From Eubacterium sp. 14-2 (lineage in GTDB: Bacteria > Bacillota > Clostridia > Lachnospirales > Lachnospiraceae): a stretch of DNA of 64,000 nt. A program made the position numbers and the translations under genes. Location of the stretch: the NCBI RefSeq assembly GCF_000403845.2, contig NZ_KE159567.1, positions 2,086,466 through 2,150,465 of the forward strand. Reading direction: 5' to 3'. Positions 62,010-64,000 of this stretch are shown here, piece by piece (positions within the stretch are counted from its first letter, which is position 1; the number at the start of each line of letters is the position of its first letter). Below the pieces are notes generated by a model. That model had not been told where the DNA came from. It made no database searches and saw only the letters and a list, made by a program, of their open reading frames with translations.

Positions 62010-62792
62010 TTAATTTTCCATGGATTTTCCATTTAATATCACATCACATCTGTCATCCTGAAACAGCTTTTCATCTGCAAGACCGAATACGGGCTTTTTC
62101 AGGTACAGAGGACATCCTTCTCTGACAATGTACATTCCCTCCAGAGTCACCGCTTCCAGAAGTCCGGATTCCTGTCCCAGTGAATGATAGGGAATCAGTC
62201 TCGTGAGAAGCTGTTCTTTCTGTATCTGACTCTGCAGGATTTCCCGTTTTATAATATGTACCGGCCGATTCCCCAGAGGATCTGTCAGCAGATTTCCCGT
62301 ATCGTAAAAACCCTTTACAGAAAGTTTTCCTTCTCCGGTTACCAGAAGAAGGTCATAAAGAGTCTCTTTTTCTCCTTTTACATGTCTCAGCGCCCTCCCG
62401 GCTGCCTCAAGAAACAGCAGAGCCCCCGCCAGGCAGACCAGAAAATATCCGCTTCCTTTTCTGCCGACCATACTAAAGGACAATACGCCTCCCAGCAGAA
62501 CATATGCCACATAAGTAATGGCCCACTGACATAAAAATTCCTTTTTCCTGCTTCGGTAACACAGATACACCATCAGGGGATTTACCAGAAAATGGACGCA
62601 AATCCGGTACAGGGTATAGTTTTCCAGCCCCAGAAAAAAAAGCATGGATCCGGCTGTCCCTGTAAAACTCCCCAGCAGCAGTCTTCCCGGACGAACCGGC
62701 TGACGCATCAGTTTACCTGCCAGAACCAGGGCCAGGCTGTCCATAAGAAAATTTGTCAGAAACCAGACGTCTGCATACAGTTCATATTCCAC
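62010..62792 (-). CDS. spoIIGA: Sigma-E processing protease SpoIIGA
   Basis: The 260-residue membrane-embedded aspartic-type protease cleaves pro-sigma-E. Five hydrophobic segments fill residues 1-130 (starting VWFLTNFLMDSLALVL). The protease domain has the catalytic Asp in FYDTGNLLTDPLG near residue 165. GAGGGAGCGG precedes the ATG. It forms an operon with sigE behind a spoIIG-like promoter. Confidence 0.93.
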   Translation of the reverse strand: MEYELYADVWFLTNFLMDSLALVLAGKLMRQPVRPGRLLLGSFTGTAGSMLFFLGLENYTLYRICVHFLVNPLMVYLCYRSRKKEFLCQWAITYVAYVLLGGVLSFSMVGRKGSGYFLVCLAGALLFLEAAGRALRHVKGEKETLYDLLLVTGEGKLSVKGFYDTGNLLTDPLGNRPVHIIKREILQSQIQKEQLLTRLIPYHSLGQESGLLEAVTLEGMYIVREGCPLYLKKPVFGLADEKLFQDDRCDVILNGKSMEN

Positions 62793-62841
62793 CCGCTCCC
62801 TCCTTGTCTGATATTTCCCCAGGCTGAGCCTGATACCCTAC

Positions 62842-62874
62842 AGTATAAGATGAAACCGGAGATTTTTTTGTCAA
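62842..62874 (-). promoter_or_regulatory. spoIIG-type promoter
   Basis: On the minus strand TTGACA (62869-62874) is separated by 21 bases from TATACT (62842-62847). Spo0A-activated spoIIG of Bacillus has a similarly long spacer (22). TGTCAAA on the plus strand at 62869-62875 resembles a 0A box (TGNCGAA) with one mismatch. Confidence 0.5.
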
Positions 62875-62978
62875 ACCGTTGTCCTCTTCCGGAAAAATTC
62901 TTTTACAGAATCTGACAGAAAAATCAGAATTTATGATATAAAACTGTACTTACTGCAAAACAGCAGAAACGTTCCATG

Positions 62979-63006
62979 CAAAAACCCCCGCAGCAAAATG
63001 CGGGGG
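62979..63006 (-). terminator. Terminator of the acetyl-CoA-synthetase-like gene
   Basis: The stem CCCCCGCA/TGCGGGGG is followed on the minus strand by TTTTTGC. It lies beyond the repeat elements and is the last signal after the stop at 63264. Confidence 0.85.
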
Positions 63007-63021
63007 TTTGTTTATCCTATT

Positions 63022-63060
63022 GGAAAGACTCTGTTACGCTAACGCGTGAAGCGGGGAATC
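63022..63060. repeat. Degenerate type B half-element
   Basis: TATTGGAAAGACTCTGTTACGCTAACGCGTG-like sequence (split here for length) parallels the start of the intact element at 63081, about 65 bp away. Only one outer arm is left, but the inner hairpin CACGCGTTAGCGT is present. Confidence 0.6.
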
Positions 63061-63080
63061 CTGCAAAGCAGAATTTTTTT

Positions 63081-63136
63081 ATCTTATAGGAAAGACCTTG
63101 TCACGCTAAAGTGTGAAAGTATCTTTTCTATAAGAT
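63081..63136. repeat. Type B palindrome, copy 2
   Basis: Arms ATCTTATAGGAAAG and CTTTTCTATAAGAT enclose an inner stem CACGCTAAAGTGTG. It is related to the 42201-42259 element in both arms and insert. Confidence 0.82.
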
Positions 63137-63150
63137 AAAAATAATATGCG

Positions 63151-63263
63151 CACTCGCACAAGAGGTAACATATTGCTTCGCAATTGTGCTCGGCGCACAA
63201 AGTGTCCAGGCCCCTCATGAGTGAGGCGTCAGGGGAGCTGAAGTGGGCCTGCCCACTTTGTTT
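63151..63263 (-). repeat. Diverged structured repeat abutting the acs-like stop
   Basis: Read on the minus strand it aligns with the 42-kb 110-bp repeat: AACAAAG, a GTGGGC/GCCCAC stem, CTCCCC, CCTCACTCATGAGG, CCTGGAC and GCGCCGAG, then an ATTGC/GCAAT stem. Two stems differ from the 42-kb copies by compensatory changes. It begins at the base next to the TAG of the gene at 63264. Confidence 0.82.
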
Positions 63264-64000
63264 CTATACAATACGTTCCTTATCAATTATTTTCACAATA
63301 CCTGGCTCTGCCAGAATGTTCAGCATGGAAGCGTCAATTTCATTTCCCACTCCTGAAGCAATCTTACGAAGGATACGCCGCACAATCTTACCGGAGCGGT
63401 TTTTCGGCATTTCCTGGACAAACTGGATTTTACCCGGAATGGCTATGGGCCCGATTTCCTGCCTTACCAGATTTTTCAGTTCATCGCGCAGTGCGTCATT
63501 TCCTTCCCATTCTGCAGAGGTAACCACATAAACGTACAGATCTTCTCCTTTTACCGGATGGGGATATCCCACCACTGCGGCTTCCACCACACCGGGATGG
63601 GAGCAAAGTACCTTTTCCACCTCTGCGGTACCCAGGCGGTGTCCGGAAATATTTACAATATCATCAATTCTTCCGGTAATCCAGAAATATCCGTCTTCAT
63701 CTTTGTATGCACCGTCACCGCTGAAGAAATATCCCGGCTGCTGCGTATAATATCCGCTGATATGCCGTTCCGGTTCTCCGTAGAGAGTCCGCATGATTCC
63801 AGGCCAGTTGGACGCCAGACACAGCTCTCCTTTTTCATTTACCTCTGCCTCTTCTGCCGGCTCATCGCCGGAATTTCTCGCCCGCAGAATCACCGGTTTT
63901 ACTCCAAAAAACGGCAGTGCCGCACTTCCCGGTTTCAGTCCCATGGCTCCCGGAATTGCGGAAATCAGAATGCCTCCCGCCTCTGTCTGCCACCAGGTAT
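63264..64000 (-). CDS. Acetyl-CoA-synthetase-like enzyme, C-terminal part
   Basis: The frame is open to the right edge, so only the last 244 residues are seen. It belongs to the ANL superfamily of acyl-CoA synthetases: TWWQTEAGGI near the edge (substrate/ATP motif), DGYFWITGRIDDIVNISGHRL hinge segment (given in parts), TAEVEKVLCSHPGVVEAAVVG, and the final PKNRSGKIVRRILRK with the catalytic Lys. WWQTE and the ending fit acetyl-CoA synthetase, which makes acetyl-CoA from acetate, ATP and CoA. The Ala in TEAGG departs from the usual TETGG. The stop is immediately followed by a repeat element. Confidence 0.85.
   Translation of the reverse strand, partial: TWWQTEAGGILISAIPGAMGLKPGSAALPFFGVKPVILRARNSGDEPAEEAEVNEKGELCLASNWPGIMRTLYGEPERHISGYYTQQPGYFFSGDGAYKDEDGYFWITGRIDDIVNISGHRLGTAEVEKVLCSHPGVVEAAVVGYPHPVKGEDLYVYVVTSAEWEGNDALRDELKNLVRQEIGPIAIPGKIQFVQEMPKNRSGKIVRRILRKIASGVGNEIDASMLNILAEPGIVKIIDKERIV

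Overview
The window looks like chromosome of a spore-forming, obligately anaerobic gut Firmicute, most probably Lachnospiraceae. The reasons are moderate GC content, strong AGGAGG ribosome binding sites, sigma-A promoters, a clostridial ferredoxin-type [FeFe] hydrogenase, FeoAB under a Fur box, sporulation genes (spoIIGA, sigE, sigG, a CotF-like coat protein) and two plant-sugar uptake loci. The genus cannot be fixed from the sequence alone. Nearly all genes lie on the minus strand. There are no rRNA genes, CRISPR arrays, intact transposons or prophage genes.

Layout. 0-9.3 kb: a secreted Ig-repeat surface protein cut by the left edge, a group-B-like [FeFe] hydrogenase, feoAB, a secreted SH3-NlpC/P60 hydrolase and a Na/Pi cotransporter. 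9.4-18 kb: the conserved rimP-nusA-ylxR-ylxQ-infB-rbfA-nrnA-truB-ribF operon, with expanded repeats in IF2 and NusA. 18.2-25.1 kb: a LacI-controlled sucrose/fructan locus (GH32, binding protein, two permeases, YesL-like protein). 25.3-29 kb: an SNF-family transporter behind a leader peptide, tRNA-Glu, mtaB and an HPr-like protein lacking the phosphorylatable His. 29-40 kb: thiI, cysteine desulfurase, rsmE and prmA, then an unusual DltBCD-like cluster (YhgE/Pip, SGNH protein, MBOAT, carrier protein, PLP decarboxylase) with no DltA. 40-42 kb: coat-type proteins and an XRE membrane regulator.

42-54 kb: a nested repeat region, then a raffinose/sucrose locus (alpha-galactosidase, amylosucrase, ABC importer, LacI regulator) followed upstream by fructokinase and argS. 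54-58.6 kb: a split ChrA pair, a DapF homologue in which both catalytic cysteines are serine, an AraC regulator with five tandem 44-bp repeats in its leader, and two coupled genes of unknown function behind a structured leader. 58.8-62.8 kb: sigG (plus strand), a beta-CASP metallohydrolase, sigE and spoIIGA. The right edge cuts an acetyl-CoA-synthetase-like gene.

Together the two sugar loci would import sucrose, fructo- and raffinose-family oligosaccharides and split them in the cytoplasm; both lack their own ABC ATPase, so a shared MsmX/MsmK-type ATPase elsewhere is implied. The most unusual items are: (1) a family of palindromic elements placed just after intrinsic terminators, plus a larger element at 42 and 63 kb whose stems covary between copies; (2) the DltA-less decarboxylase/carrier/MBOAT locus; (3) the Ser/Ser DapF homologue; (4) the AraC leader with repeated four-codon reading frames; (5) the structured leader divergent from sigG.
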